A stretch of DNA of 64,000 nt, from contig NZ_FXXB01000008.1 in assembly GCF_900184245.1 (NCBI RefSeq), positions 744,001 through 808,000 of the forward strand, given 5' to 3'. Positions 17,711 through 27,058 of this stretch are shown here, one piece after another (position 1 is the first letter of the stretch; each line of letters starts with the position of its first letter). The notes under the pieces were generated by a model. The model made no database searches, was not told where the DNA came from, and was given only the letters and a program-made list of their open reading frames with translations. The translations under genes and the position numbers were made by a program. The DNA is from Brachybacterium massiliense. Lineage in GTDB: Bacteria; Actinomycetota; Actinomycetes; Actinomycetales; Dermabacteraceae.

Positions 17711-17730
17711 GCAGGGGTCAGGACCCCTGC
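17711..17730 (+). terminator. Terminator hairpin between convergent genes
   Basis: A perfect inverted repeat, GCAGGGGTC-AG-GACCCCTGC, 24 bp after the TetR stop. It could act on both strands. Confidence 0.6.
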
Positions 17731-17771
17731 ACGCCCCTGCCCGAGCCCGAGCCCCAGCCAGAGCCCACTTC

Positions 17772-20249
17772 CTAGCCCTCGTCCTCAGGCTTGTCCTCGC
17801 CCTTCTTCGACCGCTTGCGGCGGCTGCTGCGGGAGGGTCTCACGGGCACGGGGACCTCGTCGACGTCGCCGTCCTCCCAGTCCATCGCGTCCAGGCCCTC
17901 GTCGGCGGTGTCCTCGGTGCGGGCGAACAGGGGGCGGGCGATCTCGCCCTCGTCGTCCTCGAGATCCACCTCGGGGGCGGTCGCGGCGACCACCCAGCAG
18001 GTGAGGGCGATGATCAGCGCGAGCACCGCGATGCCCGCGCGCAGGTAGGGGCTGGTGCCGTCGGTGCTCATGCCCACCACGGCGCTGATCGCGAGGGTGC
18101 TCAGCAGCGCGCTGGTGAGCAGCAACGGCAGAGCCACGGCACCGATCGCGGAGCGGAGGATCGCGGTGAGCACCGCCCCGCCCAGGGCGCCGGAATGCCC
18201 CCAGGAGCCGCTGCCGCCGTAGCGACCCCCGCCGATCACCTCGGCGGCGTTCTCGAGGGTGGAGGCGGCACCGAGCATCCACGTCCCCAGGCCCGCCGCG
18301 GTGAGCACCACGCCGGCGACCAGGCCGGGCAGCGCCGCCGGGCCGAGCCCGAACCCGGCGATCAGCGGCATCAGCACCGCGAGCACCAGAGCGGGCGCGG
18401 AGGCGCGACGCACCGCCTCGGGCAGCTCCGGCAGATCGATGCGCGCGCGCTTCTCGAGCAGTCCTGCACGGGTCTCGACCACGGCGCTCGCGCCCAGGCG
18501 GCGGGCGCCGTCGAGCAGGGAGGAGGTCACCAGCAGCACGGTGATCACGCCCAGTCCGAGCCCGCCCAGCAGGGTGAGGGAGGCGGGGGTGGCCGCGTGC
18601 AGGGCGCGGTCCTCCCAGACCGTCGCCGCGCGGGGGGCGAGCTGGAGGGCGCTGAGCAGCGGGCCGAGGGTGCCGAGCGCGATCAGGCCGCCGGAGAGCA
18701 GCAGGGCGGCGCGGGGGCCGTCCGAGGCCCCGGCCGCGGCGCTGCGCATCCCGGCCTCGGTCTCCGGGCCCTCGGCGAGGGACGCGGCCATCAGGGAGCC
18801 CGCGTGCGCGGCCACCACGATCAGGGCGCCGAGACCGGCATGGACCAGCAGCGCCAGCGCGAGGGAGGGCACACCCGCGGAGAGCACGGAGATCACCGCA
18901 CCGATGAGTACCAGCAGGGCGAGCGCGCCCGCCGCGGTCAGGGCGGTCGAGCCCAGGCCCGCGGTGATCCCGAGCGCCCCGCCGGTGCGGCTGGTGCGCG
19001 CCGCACGCAGCACCGTGCCGCCGAAGCGGTGGCCGACGCCGCCCTGCAGCACCACCGCGCCGAGCGCGCTGAGCACGCCGAGGCCGAGCGCGAGCGCGAC
19101 GACGACATTGGGGGTGATCGAGTAGAGGGTCAGCGTGTCCAGGAAGGTGCTGGCGTACTGGGACTCGTCGGTCTGGGTGACCCACTGGCCCATGTCGCTC
19201 AGCGCCTGCTCGATCTGCGGCTCGAGAGCCTCGCGCGGGGTGGGGGTGCCGCCGGTGATCGCGTCGTCGGTGAAGTTCTCCAGGCCCACGTCCTCGAAGC
19301 GCAGGTCCTTGTAGAGCGAGGGGATCCACAGGGCGGAGGCGGCGACCGCGCCCGCACCGCCCAGCACCGCGGGGATCAGCCCGCCCAGCCGCAGCGCACC
19401 GCGCTCATGGCCGGCGCTGCCGTGGTGCGGGAGGATCGCCACCACCGCGGCGGCCAGCATCGCCGTGCCCAGCGCCAACAGCACCACGATCAGGCCCTCG
19501 GCGGCGAGCACGGGCACGCCCAGCAGCACGCCCACGCCGGCGGCTGCGGTGGTCAGGGCCACCAGGTCCGCGCTGAGCGCGCCGCCGCGACGGAACATGC
19601 GGGCGCTGCGCAGGTGGGGGCGGCCCGGGTTCGCGGGGTCGGCGGCCTCGAGCTCGTGCTCGTCGGTGCCCACCAGCAGCGCCGAGGCGGAGGCGGAGGC
19701 CTCGAACGGCGCCGCGGAGATCCGGATCGCGAGCGCGGAGATCGCGGCACCGGCGGCCAGGGCGATCAGCGCCGGACCGGCGGAGGCCTCCAGGAACCAC
19801 ACGATGATCACGATCGGCAGCAGCGCGACCGCGAGGGAGCCGGTGACGGCGAGGGCACCCAGTCGCGGGATCAGCCGCACGCGCCGCTCGGCGTCCAGGC
19901 CGAGCGCGGCCAGCTGCACGGCGATGCCGCGCCAGGCCGCGAGCGGACCGAGGCCGAGACCCGCCAGCAGCAGCGCCGAGCGCAGGATCCTGTCATCGGT
20001 GGTGCCGGGCGCGAGATAGAGCAGCACCGCGGCGGGCAGGCCCACCCACAGCATGAGCGAGCCGGAGGAGAGCAGCTGCGCGCCCAGACGGCGCCCGAGG
20101 CCGTCGTCGACCTCCTCGCTGTCCTCATCGCGCTGCAGACGGCTGGGGACGACGGCCCCGACGACGAGCGCCGCGATCGCGAGCGCGCCGATCACCAGCA
20201 GGGTCACGGCGAGATCGTCGCCCAGGGGGAATTGCGTGATCAGATCCAC
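17772..20249 (-). CDS. Polytopic membrane protein, apparent degenerate membrane-pyrophosphatase homologue
   Basis: An 825-aa protein with about 16 hydrophobic helices and a charged C-terminal tail (Asp/Glu, then an Arg/Lys cluster). Residues 177-209 can be laid without gaps on the catalytic block I recall for H+/Na+-translocating pyrophosphatases ([21 protein letters not shown]...EDDPRNP). Here LLVG, a Glu and DPANP survive, but the DVGAD aspartates, the Lys and EDD are lost. Residues about 665-691 (NAAEVIGGGRYGGSGSWGH) likewise mirror the NAKKYIE...GG.GS..H block, without the following DTVGDP-type motif. TSRTGGALGITAGLGSTAL resembles the (A/S)QTG...GLAVGLESTA block. If so, it kept the fold but cannot hydrolyse PPi. 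GTG start behind GGAAGC. Confidence 0.65.
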   Translation of the reverse strand: MDLITQFPLGDDLAVTLLVIGALAIAALVVGAVVPSRLQRDEDSEEVDDGLGRRLGAQLLSSGSLMLWVGLPAAVLLYLAPGTTDDRILRSALLLAGLGLGPLAAWRGIAVQLAALGLDAERRVRLIPRLGALAVTGSLAVALLPIVIIVWFLEASAGPALIALAAGAAISALAIRISAAPFEASASASALLVGTDEHELEAADPANPGRPHLRSARMFRRGGALSADLVALTTAAAGVGVLLGVPVLAAEGLIVVLLALGTAMLAAAVVAILPHHGSAGHERGALRLGGLIPAVLGGAGAVAASALWIPSLYKDLRFEDVGLENFTDDAITGGTPTPREALEPQIEQALSDMGQWVTQTDESQYASTFLDTLTLYSITPNVVVALALGLGVLSALGAVVLQGGVGHRFGGTVLRAARTSRTGGALGITAGLGSTALTAAGALALLVLIGAVISVLSAGVPSLALALLVHAGLGALIVVAAHAGSLMAASLAEGPETEAGMRSAAAGASDGPRAALLLSGGLIALGTLGPLLSALQLAPRAATVWEDRALHAATPASLTLLGGLGLGVITVLLVTSSLLDGARRLGASAVVETRAGLLEKRARIDLPELPEAVRRASAPALVLAVLMPLIAGFGLGPAALPGLVAGVVLTAAGLGTWMLGAASTLENAAEVIGGGRYGGSGSWGHSGALGGAVLTAILRSAIGAVALPLLLTSALLSTLAISAVVGMSTDGTSPYLRAGIAVLALIIALTCWVVAATAPEVDLEDDEGEIARPLFARTEDTADEGLDAMDWEDGDVDEVPVPVRPSRSSRRKRSKKGEDKPEDEG

Positions 20250-20357
20250 GAAAGAGCTTCCGACGACGGGGCTCGGAGGTCCGAGCAGGGGGACGCACCG
20301 GAGCAGGGCTCCGGCGGCCGAGGATAGCGGAGAGCGGGTGCCGCGTCCGGCACGGGC

Positions 20358-22367
20358 TCAGGCCAGCAGCGACAGATCGAGATGATCCGGGCCGCCCTCG
20401 ACGACCGTGATCGGCACGCCCCAGTCCTGCTGATGCATGTGGCAGGCGGGGAACTCGATCGCCGGGTCCGCATCGCACGAGGCGGCGCGGGCGCTGACGT
20501 GCAGGACGCCCTCGGTGTAGGCCGGATCGAGCTCGAGCGTGCGCTCCAGGGCGGTGTCCACGCCGCCGCCGGAGGTCAGCATCGCGCTGGGGGTGGTCGA
20601 GATGGTCACCTGGGTGGAGGGGCCCAGCGAGTCGTCGAGCTTGTGCCCGGGCGGCGGGGTGAACAGCACCCGCACCGTCAGCGGGCCGGGGCCCACCTCG
20701 GTGACCGGGCGCTCGGAGCGCTGGGCTCCGCGGTCGATCATCCGCTCGGCGGCCTTGGCCACCGGCACCCAGGTGATGCGGTGGGTGCCGGACTCGACGA
20801 CGATCAGCTGGCCGATCCCGTCGATGGGCGGGCCGACGATCGCGTCGGAGGGCTCCTTGAGATCGGTCGCGACGGTGACCACGTGCGCCTGTGCGGGTGC
20901 GGGCTGCTCGGAGCCCGCGGCGCCGGGCTGATCGGGCAGCCCGATCACGCCGCTGAGCGCGGTGATGCCGCCGGTGGCGGTGCCGCCGTCGGCCGCGGGC
21001 TCCTCGACGATGCGGATCGCGCCGTTGTACGTGTCGGAGACGGCGATGCGGCCGTCGGGCAGGGCGGTCACGCCCAGGGGGTGCTGCAGGCGCGCCGTGC
21101 TCGCCGGGCCGTCCACGTGCCCGAAGTCGAACAGGCCCTCGCCCACGAGGGTGCTGACCTGCATCGTCTGCGGATCCAGGACACGGATCGCGGAAGTCTC
21201 GGAGTCGGCGATGACGATGCGGCCGTCGGGCAGCTCGTCCAGGCCGGAGGGCTGCGCCCACCAGGAGGTGACGGCGGGGCCGTCGACCAGGCCCTCCTGG
21301 GTGGTGCCGGCGAGCACCATCAGCGCCCCGGTGACGGGGTCGAAGGTCCACAGCTGGTGGACGCCCGCCATCGCGATCACCGCGCGGCCCAGCACATGCG
21401 ACCAGGTCAGGTCCCACGGGGTGGACAGCGCGAAGCTGCGGGCATCGCCCTCGCCGCGGGGCAGCGGCTCGCCCTGCATCCACTGGGCGCCGGTGCCGGC
21501 GACGGTCACCACCTCGGTCGCGGTGCGCGAGCGCAGCAGGCGGTCCTGGCCCACCTTCACCCCGCGCAGGCGATGGTTGGTGGTGTCGGCGACCAGCAGG
21601 TCGTAGCCCACCTCGGCCGCGACCTGCTCGGGCAGGGCGAGCACGCCGTTGGGCTCGGCGAACTGGGCGGTCTCCTCGTCGCCGTCGGCGTGGCCGCGCG
21701 TGCCGGTGCCGATCGTCGCATCGACCGTCGCGCCGTCGTTCTGGAAGACCACCAGGCGGTGCTGGCCGGCATCGGAGACCACCAGGCGGCCGTCCGGCAG
21801 GACGGTGAGCTTGGAGGGGAAACGGAGGGTCTGCGGGGTGCGCTCGCTGAGCACCGTGGGCGCGGGGCGGCGGCGCAGCGAGCCGTCGGCCTCGCCCTCG
21901 GCGACGAGCTGCTCGATGAGCCGGTCGAGGTTCGCGGCATGGCCCTCGCCCGAGAGGTTGCCGGCGATGCGCCCGTGGGTGTCCAGCACCATCAGGGTGG
22001 GCCAGGCGCGCGCGCCGTACTCGGTCCAGGTCTCGAGCTCCGGATCGTCGATCACCGGGTGGCTGACCTCGTAGCGCTCGATGTTCGCCGCGAGCGCCTC
22101 GGGATCCTTCTCGAACTCGAACTTCGGCGAGTGGACGCCGACGACCACCAGCTCGTTCTCCCACTTCTCCTCGAGCGGGCGCAGCTCGTCGAGGACGTGG
22201 AGGCAGTTGACGCAGCAGAAGGTCCAGAAGTCCAGCAGGACGATCTTCCCGCGCAGCGCCTCGAGATCGAGGTCCACGCCTCCCGTGTTCAGCCAGCCGC
22301 GGCCGCGCAGGGCCGAGCCATGGGCACGGGCGGTCAGGGGTGCGGAAGGATCGGACGATGTGCTCAT
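20358..22367 (-). CDS. NHL-repeat protein with N-terminal thioredoxin-like domain (NHLRC2-like)
   Basis: A 669-aa protein. Residues 20-170 form a thioredoxin/TlpA-like domain with the active-site stretch FWTFCCVNCLHVL (Cys 51, 52 and 55) and a cis-Pro region ARAWPTLMVLD. After it come NHL beta-propeller repeats (KLTVLPDGRLVVSDAGQHRLVVF, GVTALPDGRIAVSDTYNGAIRI and similar). There is no signal peptide, so it is cytoplasmic. The domain order matches bacterial homologues of NHLRC2, whose function is not settled. The start at 22367 (MSTSSDPSAP) is preferred; an in-frame ATG at 22427 would add 20 residues. Confidence 0.9.
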   Translation of the reverse strand: MSTSSDPSAPLTARAHGSALRGRGWLNTGGVDLDLEALRGKIVLLDFWTFCCVNCLHVLDELRPLEEKWENELVVVGVHSPKFEFEKDPEALAANIERYEVSHPVIDDPELETWTEYGARAWPTLMVLDTHGRIAGNLSGEGHAANLDRLIEQLVAEGEADGSLRRRPAPTVLSERTPQTLRFPSKLTVLPDGRLVVSDAGQHRLVVFQNDGATVDATIGTGTRGHADGDEETAQFAEPNGVLALPEQVAAEVGYDLLVADTTNHRLRGVKVGQDRLLRSRTATEVVTVAGTGAQWMQGEPLPRGEGDARSFALSTPWDLTWSHVLGRAVIAMAGVHQLWTFDPVTGALMVLAGTTQEGLVDGPAVTSWWAQPSGLDELPDGRIVIADSETSAIRVLDPQTMQVSTLVGEGLFDFGHVDGPASTARLQHPLGVTALPDGRIAVSDTYNGAIRIVEEPAADGGTATGGITALSGVIGLPDQPGAAGSEQPAPAQAHVVTVATDLKEPSDAIVGPPIDGIGQLIVVESGTHRITWVPVAKAAERMIDRGAQRSERPVTEVGPGPLTVRVLFTPPPGHKLDDSLGPSTQVTISTTPSAMLTSGGGVDTALERTLELDPAYTEGVLHVSARAASCDADPAIEFPACHMHQQDWGVPITVVEGGPDHLDLSLLA

Positions 22368-22440
22368 GGGGTCCAGTGAACACCGGATCGGCGCCGGGGG
22401 GCCAACTCGAGTGACATGCGTGGACATCCTCGGCGGCGGA

Positions 22441-23124
22441 TCACCAGGTGCGGATCCACTGCGCGAGCTCGGGATCGGTGAGGGAGGACAGCGTCAGATC
22501 GGCCGGCGGGGCGGAGAATCCGGGGGTCGGCACGGCGATCAGCCGCAGGCCCGCGTCCCGAGCGGACTGCGCGCCGGTGCCGGAGTCCTCGAAGGCGAGC
22601 ACCTCGGACGGCTCGGCGCCGAGCGCACGGGCCGCCGCGGCGTACATGTCCGGTGCGGGCTTGGGCCGGGCCACGGTGTCCGAGGCCTCGAGCACGGTGA
22701 AGTGCTCGCGCAGACCGCCGCGCACCAGCTTGTCCTCGAGCGAGGCGAGCCAGGAGTTCGAGGCGCAGCCCAGCGGCACCCGCTCCCCCGCGAGCGCAAG
22801 GACCTCGGGGACGCCGGGCATGGTGCGCATGCCCGTGCCGAGCTCGTCGGCGAACACGTGGTGGAGGTCGTCGAGGATCTCCTGCTCGCAGTGGCCGCTG
22901 CGGCGTGCGATCAGCTCCGCCGCGACCTCGATGGTCGCGCCGTGCAGCACGTCGGCATCGCCCTCGCGCAGCTGGGCGCCGTGATCGGCGACCACCCGGT
23001 CCTCGGTGCGCTGCCAGACGGATTCGGTGTCCAGCAGCAGCCCGTCGCAGTCGAAGACGATGGCGCGCGGGGTCCAGTCGCCGAAGGCCTCGGCGAAGCG
23101 GGCGGGGATCGTGCTCGCGGTCAT
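22441..23124 (-). CDS. HAD-superfamily hydrolase, beta-phosphoglucomutase-like (copy 2)
   Basis: A cytosolic phosphatase or phosphomutase of 227 aa. It has HAD motif I IVFDCDGLLLDTES (nucleophile and acid Asp), motif II GCASNSW, a Lys in the RPKPAPDMY stretch (motif III), and motif IV FEDSGTGAQSA. The small N-terminal cap is of the phosphoglycolate/beta-PGM type. It overlaps the upstream HAD gene (ATGA) and shares its architecture and C-terminal ending (ADLTLSSLTDPELAQWIRTW versus RRLTSMADPVLTGWIAQW), so the two arose by tandem duplication. The substrate is unknown. Confidence 0.9.
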   Translation of the reverse strand: MTASTIPARFAEAFGDWTPRAIVFDCDGLLLDTESVWQRTEDRVVADHGAQLREGDADVLHGATIEVAAELIARRSGHCEQEILDDLHHVFADELGTGMRTMPGVPEVLALAGERVPLGCASNSWLASLEDKLVRGGLREHFTVLEASDTVARPKPAPDMYAAAARALGAEPSEVLAFEDSGTGAQSARDAGLRLIAVPTPGFSAPPADLTLSSLTDPELAQWIRTW

Positions 23125-23825
23125 CGGCGCGCCTCCCACTGTGCGATCCACCCGGTGAGCACCGGATCGGCCATCGAGGTCAGGCGGCGCGGCGCGCGCG
23201 GCTCCTGGCCGGGGATGGACGGGACGGCGATCAGCTGCAGGCCGGCCGCGAGCGCGGCCTCGGCCCCGGTCTCGGAGTCCTCGAAGCCGAGGCAGTCCGC
23301 GGGGTCGGCGCCCAGGGCGCGGGCCGCCGCGAGGTACATGTCGGGCGCCGGCTTGGGCTCGGCGACGTCCTCGATGGCGACGGATGCATCGATCACGCCG
23401 GCGATCCCGAGCTCGGTGAGCTTGAGGTCGAGCATCTCGCGCGGGGAGTTGGAGGCGACGGCGACGGGCCGCACCGCGGCCATCGCGCGCAGCGCCTCGA
23501 GCGCGCCGGGCAGCGGCGAGAGCTTCTCGCCGATGTGCTCGCGGTGCGCGGCCACCAGCTCCTCCCCCACCCGGTGAGGGTCCTTGCCCACGGCGCCGGC
23601 GATCGTGGTCACGACCACCTCGACGGAGCGGCCGGTGATCGCCCGACGGGTCGCCGGGTCCAGGGTCGCCCCGTGCTGGGAGAGGTAGGAGTCCTGCAGG
23701 GCGACCCACTGGCCCTCGGTGTCCACCAGCAGTCCATCGCAGTCGAAGATCACGGCGCTGGGGGCCCAGCGCGGCGGCCACTGGTCCAGCGGGGAGGCGA
23801 GAAGGGCGGCGGGCTCGAAGCTCAT
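23121..23825 (-). CDS. HAD-superfamily hydrolase, beta-phosphoglucomutase-like (copy 1)
   Basis: A 234-aa paralogue of the gene it overlaps. Motif I is VIFDCDGLLVDTEGQW, motif II VASNSPR, motif III AEPKPAPDMYLAAA and motif IV GFEDSETGAEAALAAG. The ATG at 23825 is supported by the -10 TACCCT (23838-23833) seven bases upstream, which argues for a leaderless transcript over the GTG/ATG at 23855. Sugar phosphates are the usual substrates of this class. Confidence 0.9.
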   Translation of the reverse strand: MSFEPAALLASPLDQWPPRWAPSAVIFDCDGLLVDTEGQWVALQDSYLSQHGATLDPATRRAITGRSVEVVVTTIAGAVGKDPHRVGEELVAAHREHIGEKLSPLPGALEALRAMAAVRPVAVASNSPREMLDLKLTELGIAGVIDASVAIEDVAEPKPAPDMYLAAARALGADPADCLGFEDSETGAEAALAAGLQLIAVPSIPGQEPRAPRRLTSMADPVLTGWIAQWEARR

Positions 23826-23902
23826 GCCGACCAGGGTATCCACCCTCGCCTGCACGAGTGCTCCGAGGCCCGCCGCCCCTCGCCGTGCGATGCCCTCAGG
23901 GC

Positions 23903-25192
23903 TCAGGCCGAGGCAGCGGCCAGGCCCTGCTCGATGTCGGCGAGGATGTCGTCGATGTGCTCGATGCCCACGCTCAGGCGCACGAAGCCCGGCTCGATGC
24001 CGGCGGCGCGCTGCTCCTGCTCGCTCAGCTGCGAGTGAGTGGTCGAGGCGGGGTGGATGACGAGGCTGCGCACGTCGCCGATGTTCGCCACGTGCGAGTG
24101 GAGGGTCAGCGCGTCCACGAAGCGTCGGCCGGCCTCGAGCCCGCCCGGCAGGACGAAGCCGAGCACGCTGCCGGCGCCCTGGGGGAGGTACCTGTCCGCG
24201 GTCTCCTTGTACGGGGAGGAGTCAAGCGACGCCCAGGTCACCTGGCCCACCCGCTCGTCGGCCTCAAGGAAGTCGGCGACCTTGCGGGTGTTCTCCAGGT
24301 GGCGCTCCATGCGCAGCGGCAGCGTCTCCAGACCCTGGCCGATGAGGAAGGCGTTGAACGGGGAGACCGCCGGGCCCAGGTCGCGCAGCAGGTTGGTGCG
24401 CGCGCGGGTCGCGAAGGCGGCGGGCAGGCCCGCGAAGACGAGGCCGTTGTAGGACTCGTCCGGCTGGTTGAACTGGGGGTACTTCTCGGCATGGGCGGCG
24501 AAGTCGAAGCTGTCGCCGTCCACGAGCACGCCGGCGATCGAGGTGCCGTGGCCGCCGAGGAACTTGGTGGCCGAGTGCACCACGATGTCCGCGCCGTGCT
24601 CGAGCGGGCGCAGCAGGAACGGGGTGGCGACAGTGTTGTCGACGATCAGCGGCACCCCGATCTCATGGGCGACGTCCGCGATCGCCCGCAGATCGGGGAT
24701 GTCCTGCTTGGGGTTGGGGATCGACTCGACGAAGAACGCCCGGGTGGTCTCATCCGCGGCCGCCCGCCAGGACGCCGGATCGGTGGGGTCCTCGACCCAC
24801 TGCGCGGTGATGCCCAGGCGGCTGAGGGTGTGCTTGAACAGGTTGAAGGAGCCGCCGTAGAGGCTCGGGGAGACGGCGATGGAGTCGCCGGCGCCGGCGA
24901 GGTTGAGGATCGACAGGGTGATCGCGCTCTGCCCGGAGGCGAGCAGCAGGCCCGCCGCCCCACCCTCGAGCGCGGCGATGCGATCCTCGACCGCCGCCTG
25001 GGTGGGATTGGTGATGCGGGTGTAGATGGGCGCGGCCTCGGCGAGCGCGAAGCGATCCGCGGCGGACTGCGCCGAGGGGAACACGAAGCTCGTGGTCTGG
25101 TGGATCGGCAGCGCGCGCGAGCCCGCATCGGAGTCGGGGGTCTGGCCGGCGTGGATGGTGAGGGTCTCGAACCTGTGGGTCTGCTCGGTCAT
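23903..25192 (-). CDS. metY: O-acetylhomoserine aminocarboxypropyltransferase (homocysteine synthase)
   Basis: A PLP enzyme of the Cys/Met metabolism family, 429 aa, that makes homocysteine from O-acetylhomoserine and sulfide. It has the N-terminal signature [36 protein letters not shown], and the PLP-lysine region [21 protein letters not shown]. The long insert typical of MetY ([19 protein letters not shown]) distinguishes it from MetB/MetZ. The start at 25192 is set by CAGGAGGAGC upstream; the annotated N-terminus matches the family. It lies 163 bp after the ABC-F gene on the same strand. Confidence 0.94.
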   Translation of the reverse strand: MTEQTHRFETLTIHAGQTPDSDAGSRALPIHQTTSFVFPSAQSAADRFALAEAAPIYTRITNPTQAAVEDRIAALEGGAAGLLLASGQSAITLSILNLAGAGDSIAVSPSLYGGSFNLFKHTLSRLGITAQWVEDPTDPASWRAAADETTRAFFVESIPNPKQDIPDLRAIADVAHEIGVPLIVDNTVATPFLLRPLEHGADIVVHSATKFLGGHGTSIAGVLVDGDSFDFAAHAEKYPQFNQPDESYNGLVFAGLPAAFATRARTNLLRDLGPAVSPFNAFLIGQGLETLPLRMERHLENTRKVADFLEADERVGQVTWASLDSSPYKETADRYLPQGAGSVLGFVLPGGLEAGRRFVDALTLHSHVANIGDVRSLVIHPASTTHSQLSEQEQRAAGIEPGFVRLSVGIEHIDDILADIEQGLAAASA

Positions 25193-25354
25193 GGCGGTGC
25201 TCCTCCTGTGACGGGTGATGGACCCAGACTGGACCGGCCGCATGCCCCGTGCCGAGGAACATGAACGCGGATGAACGTGCGCCCTGCGGTGCGCGGCCGG
25301 TCGGCTCCGCGCATGAGCCGCGCCCAGGCGGCCGGTCCCGTGCTGGGGCGGCGC

Positions 25355-27058
25355 TCAGGCGGGCGGGTCCGTGCGGGCGGGCAGCTCGAGCCGCTCGCCC
25401 TGCCAGCGGCTGCGCAGCCAGCGGTCGTGGGAGGCGATCAGCACGGTGCCCTCCCACTGCGCGAGCGCCGCCTCGAGCCGGGTCGCGGTGACCAGGGCGA
25501 GATGGTTGGTGGGCTCATCGAGCACCAGCACCTCGGGGCCGCGCAGCAGCACGGCGGCGAGCATCACCCGGCGCAGCTGACCGCGCGAGAGCAGCTCCAG
25601 GGGCCGGGCGAGGTCGCGAGGATGGACCAGTCCGAACAGCTCCGGCACGGCGCTGTCCTCCGCACCGTCGAGCCCCGCGGCCTCCCGCAAGTGGCGGCCC
25701 ACGCTGATGCCGACCGGCGCGATGTCGTCCTGGCCGAGGTGGCCGATCCGCAGGCCGCGCGGGCGATCCACGGTGCCCGCCGTGGGCTCGAGAGCGCCGA
25801 CCACCAGGTCCAGCAGCGTCGACTTCCCGCTCCCGTTCGGTCCGGTGACCAGCAGATGCTGCCCGGCCGAGAGGCTGAAGGAGGTCGGTGCGAGGCGGCC
25901 CGTGAGCGTGACGCCGCTGAGCGCGAGCTGCACCGCGCCGGCACCGGTGGGTGCGTCGGCCTGCGGCAGGTGGGTCAGGTGCAGCTCGGCGGGCGGCCTG
26001 CGCACCTGGTTCTGCTCGAGCTGGGCGAGGCGGGCGCGGGACTCCCGCAGCCGGCGGGAGACCACGGCGGCGTTGCGGTCGGCGTAGAACTTCTTCGCGG
26101 CCCGGGCCTCGGTGCGCGGCGCGGCACCGGCATGGCCGACGCTCGCGGCGTCCACCACCGCCTGGCGCAGGTTTGCCAGCTCCTCCTGCTCGGTGCGGTA
26201 GCGATGCTCCCAGCGGTCCCGGGCCTCGAAGCGGGCCAGCAGGTAGTCGCTGAACCCGCCGGTGTACGCGGTGAGCCCGCCCGGCTCGGCCGCGACCGGG
26301 GACTCGGCGGGGTCGAGGTCGAGCTGGGCGACGGTCGCGTCGTCGAGGAAGGCGCGGTCGTGGCTGGCGATCAGCACCGGGCCGGGATGCGCGGCGATCG
26401 CCGCGGCGAGGAAGGCGGCGCCGGGCTCGTCGAGGTGGTTGGTGGGCTCGTCCAGCAACCAGCTGGTGGGGCGGGAGATCAGCAGGTGCGCGAGGGCGAG
26501 GCGCTCGCGCTGGCCGCCGCTGATCTTCCCGATCCCGGTGGCGCGGTCGAGGTCGCCGAGGCCCAGCCCCTCGACCACCTCGTCGGCGCGCCGCTCGGCG
26601 TTCCACACGTCGGCGATCGTCGCCTCGGCCAGCAGCTGGTCGTAGCGCTGCACCGCACGGGGTGCGGGCTCTCCCCCGTCCGCGCCGAGGACCTCACCGG
26701 CGGTGATCAGCTCCTGCTCGAGGCGGCGCGAGCGCTCGAGGGCGTGGGCGATCACCTCGGCGAGGGTCGCGGCGGGTGGGAAGGGCAGCTCCTGGTGGAG
26801 CACGCCGATCGGCCCGGGCACCGCGACGGTGCCCGCCTCGGGGCGCAGCTGCCCAGCGAGGATCCGCAGCAGGGTGGACTTCCCGCTGCCGTTCTCGCCG
26901 AGCAGGCCGGTGGGTCGCCCTGCAGGGACCACGAGGCTCACATCCGTGAGCACCCGGCGGTCCGGATACGCGAAGGAGAGGCCGTCGGCCCGCAGATGCA
27001 GGGCGGGGTCCGTGGAGACGGCGTCGACGGACGGGGAGGACGAGGGATGCGCGGGCAT
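25355..27058 (-). CDS. ABC-F family ATPase, candidate ribosomal protection (antibiotic resistance) protein
   Basis: A soluble 567-aa protein with two ABC domains and no membrane segment. Walker A1 is LLGENGSGKSTLL (about 52-64), signature ISGGQRERLALAHLL, Walker B1 WLLDEPTNHLDEPG. An interdomain linker of charged helices (about 260-330) follows. Walker A2 is GPNGSGKSTLLDLV, signature 2 LSRGQLRRVML, Walker B2 VLDEPTNHLALVTATR. ABC-F proteins bind the ribosome; the antibiotic-resistance type displaces macrolides, lincosamides or pleuromutilins. The resistance reading is favoured by the attenuator-like leader just upstream. The start at 27058 follows AGGAG at good spacing. Confidence 0.9.
   Translation of the reverse strand: MPAHPSSSPSVDAVSTDPALHLRADGLSFAYPDRRVLTDVSLVVPAGRPTGLLGENGSGKSTLLRILAGQLRPEAGTVAVPGPIGVLHQELPFPPAATLAEVIAHALERSRRLEQELITAGEVLGADGGEPAPRAVQRYDQLLAEATIADVWNAERRADEVVEGLGLGDLDRATGIGKISGGQRERLALAHLLISRPTSWLLDEPTNHLDEPGAAFLAAAIAAHPGPVLIASHDRAFLDDATVAQLDLDPAESPVAAEPGGLTAYTGGFSDYLLARFEARDRWEHRYRTEQEELANLRQAVVDAASVGHAGAAPRTEARAAKKFYADRNAAVVSRRLRESRARLAQLEQNQVRRPPAELHLTHLPQADAPTGAGAVQLALSGVTLTGRLAPTSFSLSAGQHLLVTGPNGSGKSTLLDLVVGALEPTAGTVDRPRGLRIGHLGQDDIAPVGISVGRHLREAAGLDGAEDSAVPELFGLVHPRDLARPLELLSRGQLRRVMLAAVLLRGPEVLVLDEPTNHLALVTATRLEAALAQWEGTVLIASHDRWLRSRWQGERLELPARTDPPA

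Noticed and set aside
18195-20327. A 710-codon open frame opposite the pyrophosphatase-like gene
   Set aside because: Gln/Arg/Gly-rich antisense translation with no start-site signals. The minus-strand frame has membrane helices and family-like blocks.
25193-25354. S-adenosylmethionine riboswitch before metY
   Set aside because: The 163-bp gap shows neither the conserved core of known SAM riboswitches nor a terminator hairpin before the start.
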